Shown here: one piece after another, positions 62,642 to 64,000 of the stretch
Layout: every line of letters begins with the position of its first letter
How positions within the stretch are numbered: position 1 is the first letter of the stretch
DNA from: Luscinia megarhynchos
Taxonomy: Eukaryota > Chordata > Aves > Passeriformes > Turdidae
DNA: 64,000 nucleotides
Assembly (NCBI GenBank): GCA_034336665.1
Contig: CM067568.1
Span: 40,280,770-40,344,769 of the forward strand
Reading direction: 5' to 3'
Notes under the pieces: generated by a model
Seen by the model: only the letters and a program-made list of their open reading frames with translations
What the model was told of the DNA's origin: nothing
The model's database searches: none
Translations under genes and position numbers: made by a program

Positions 62642-64000
62642 CCTTCAGTCAAGCACTCCATTACACTGCCATGAAAAAGACAAGGTTAATGTCAATATAT
62701 GTTTCCCACTTTCGTACAGAGGTACTCTGTAATGGAGTTAAACAGAAATGGGTGTACTGAATTTTTGGCCACCTAGGAGCTAGTGTGTGAAGATGCAGGG
62801 AGGTAATGGTGAGTTTGGGCAGTTAATTACCAAGAAAAAGATATGCAGATCCAAGGTGCTTTCCCAGGTATTGTCATACTAGTTTTTTTTTTTCTTTTTT
62901 ATTGTCTGGCTGGCATTGTCAGTTGCTTCCATAGATTATCTATTGTAAATGCTGCAGACAACTAGGTGGGAAGCAAGATTGTCGTTCTATTAAATTTGTT
63001 TGAAGTTTCAGAAATGTTCCTATTTAGCATTGTCACAGAGAAAAGTGAAAGATGAGCAGACATGCTTACCTGAAGTCGTGAGAGACAAACAGAAGTTGTA
63101 CACCTCAGAAAAGCAAATTACATTGTAATCAATCTTATATAGAGCATTGAAATCTTGCATGGTTTAAGGAGCAGATTTGGCCTCAGTCCTTACTGTATCG
63201 AATGAGCAATCTAAGTTTTTGACTTCAAATTTTATGGAGAGATTTGATGTTGCATTTAACAGGATCCAAAGTTTAGTTTTTGGCAGCCTTGTAACTGCTA
63301 GATCCTCTGCAGAAGAGGGAGGTGAAGATTTATGGTCAAACCTACAAGGAATAACTTTTGGCAACAGTCTGTATGAAAAACTATCTTAATTTTTCTCTCT
63401 GGTTAAGAAGCTATTAAATAACTAATTTTGCCAGGGCAAGTCCGTGAGAGTTCCATCCTAGAGCGCAGCTAGGGAGCATTAATAGCATTATACTTGTAAT
63501 GCTTGCCAAGAAGTATTTTCTAATGCAAGAATTTGGACTACAAGATGCATCCTGAGTACCCATGCTGTGCATCTGCTAAATTCAAGTTCTTGTTTCAAAG
63601 CATGAAAATCCTAGAGCTTCCTCACAGAAAATTGTAGAACCCTCCAAGTTATTATAACTTGACAAACTAAGGAATGTCTGGTAGTAGTTTCTCATAGTGA
63701 GGGGTGGGGCAGCCATAGTCCTGGAGAGCTGACAATTCCTTTGCCTTCATGAGCTGCTGTTTAGGCTTATGGAAGAAACTGGTGAGCTCTTGATTTTGCA
63801 GCATGCTAAAGCCAAGCTACAGGGGCTAAACAAAAACTGATGTATGCTGATAGCTCAGTGTGTTGGAGCTGAGAGTTTGGCAACTCTCAGAGTTTCTATT
63901 TAGGTCCAAATTAGGCAAGGTGGAGAGGGAGAAAACAGGGCAGAGCTGTGTGGTCTCTGGTGGTACTCTCTAAACACAGCAGATGCACATTTGTGACACT
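62642..64000. other. Unique non-coding stretch, no gene recognised
   Basis: Short ORFs on both strands (for example 63164-63364 minus and 63177-63389 plus, which overlap each other) with no recognisable domain. A T-rich block lies at 62882-62902. Nothing else is seen. Confidence 0.7.

Noticed and set aside
1..64000. CRISPR array, bacterial operon, or organellar DNA
   Set aside because: No regularly spaced repeats, no prokaryotic gene density, and the repeat content is that of a bird nuclear genome.

Overview
The window looks like non-coding avian nuclear DNA, either intergenic or a very large intron. The evidence is the repeat content. There are several truncated CR1 LINE fragments, some ending in the ATTCTRTG-type 3' end typical of birds and other sauropsids. 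There is also an LTR-like block with the R/polyadenylation-region character of avian ERVL-class LTRs, and a few worn, older amniote-type repeats. I recognise no host protein-coding gene, no exon with a convincing reading frame and flanking splice sites, and no functional rRNA or tRNA gene. Open reading frames are short and scattered over both strands. The longest ones lie inside repeats or in locally GC-rich or strand-asymmetric stretches. I cannot name the species or the neighbouring genes.

Layout. 1-9017: unique DNA with a tRNA-like SINE-head candidate (2.67 kb), a paired homeodomain-type repeat (2.36 kb), a G-quadruplex motif (4.05 kb) and a T-rich block beside a longer minus-strand ORF (5.2-5.6 kb). 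9018-9613: a 5'-truncated CR1 with an intact 3' end. 9614-22639: unique DNA with a GC-rich ORF cluster (14.3-14.9 kb), an old dispersed-repeat candidate (15.5 kb) and a purine-rich tract (17.5-17.8 kb). 22640-23050: a minus-strand ERVL-like LTR remnant. 23051-30632: unique DNA with candidate conserved non-coding stretches and a MIR-like SINE remnant (28.3 kb). 30633-30785: a CR1 reverse-transcriptase fragment. 35095-35224: a minus-strand CR1 3' end. 35225-53109: mostly unique, with two CpG-retaining segments (37.2 and 44.4 kb), two possible CTCF sites and a doubtful CR1 scrap (46.7 kb). 53110-53400: an ancient minus-strand CR1. 59085-62641: the densest repeat area, with three CR1 fragments, two of them closely similar.

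No genes work together here in any way I can show. Any function is likely to be regulatory: conserved enhancers, insulator sites or structural DNA motifs. I give the best sequence-only candidates and the conservation or occupancy test that would decide each. I found no evidence of an undescribed biological system; the useful content is repeat history plus a short list of regulatory candidates.
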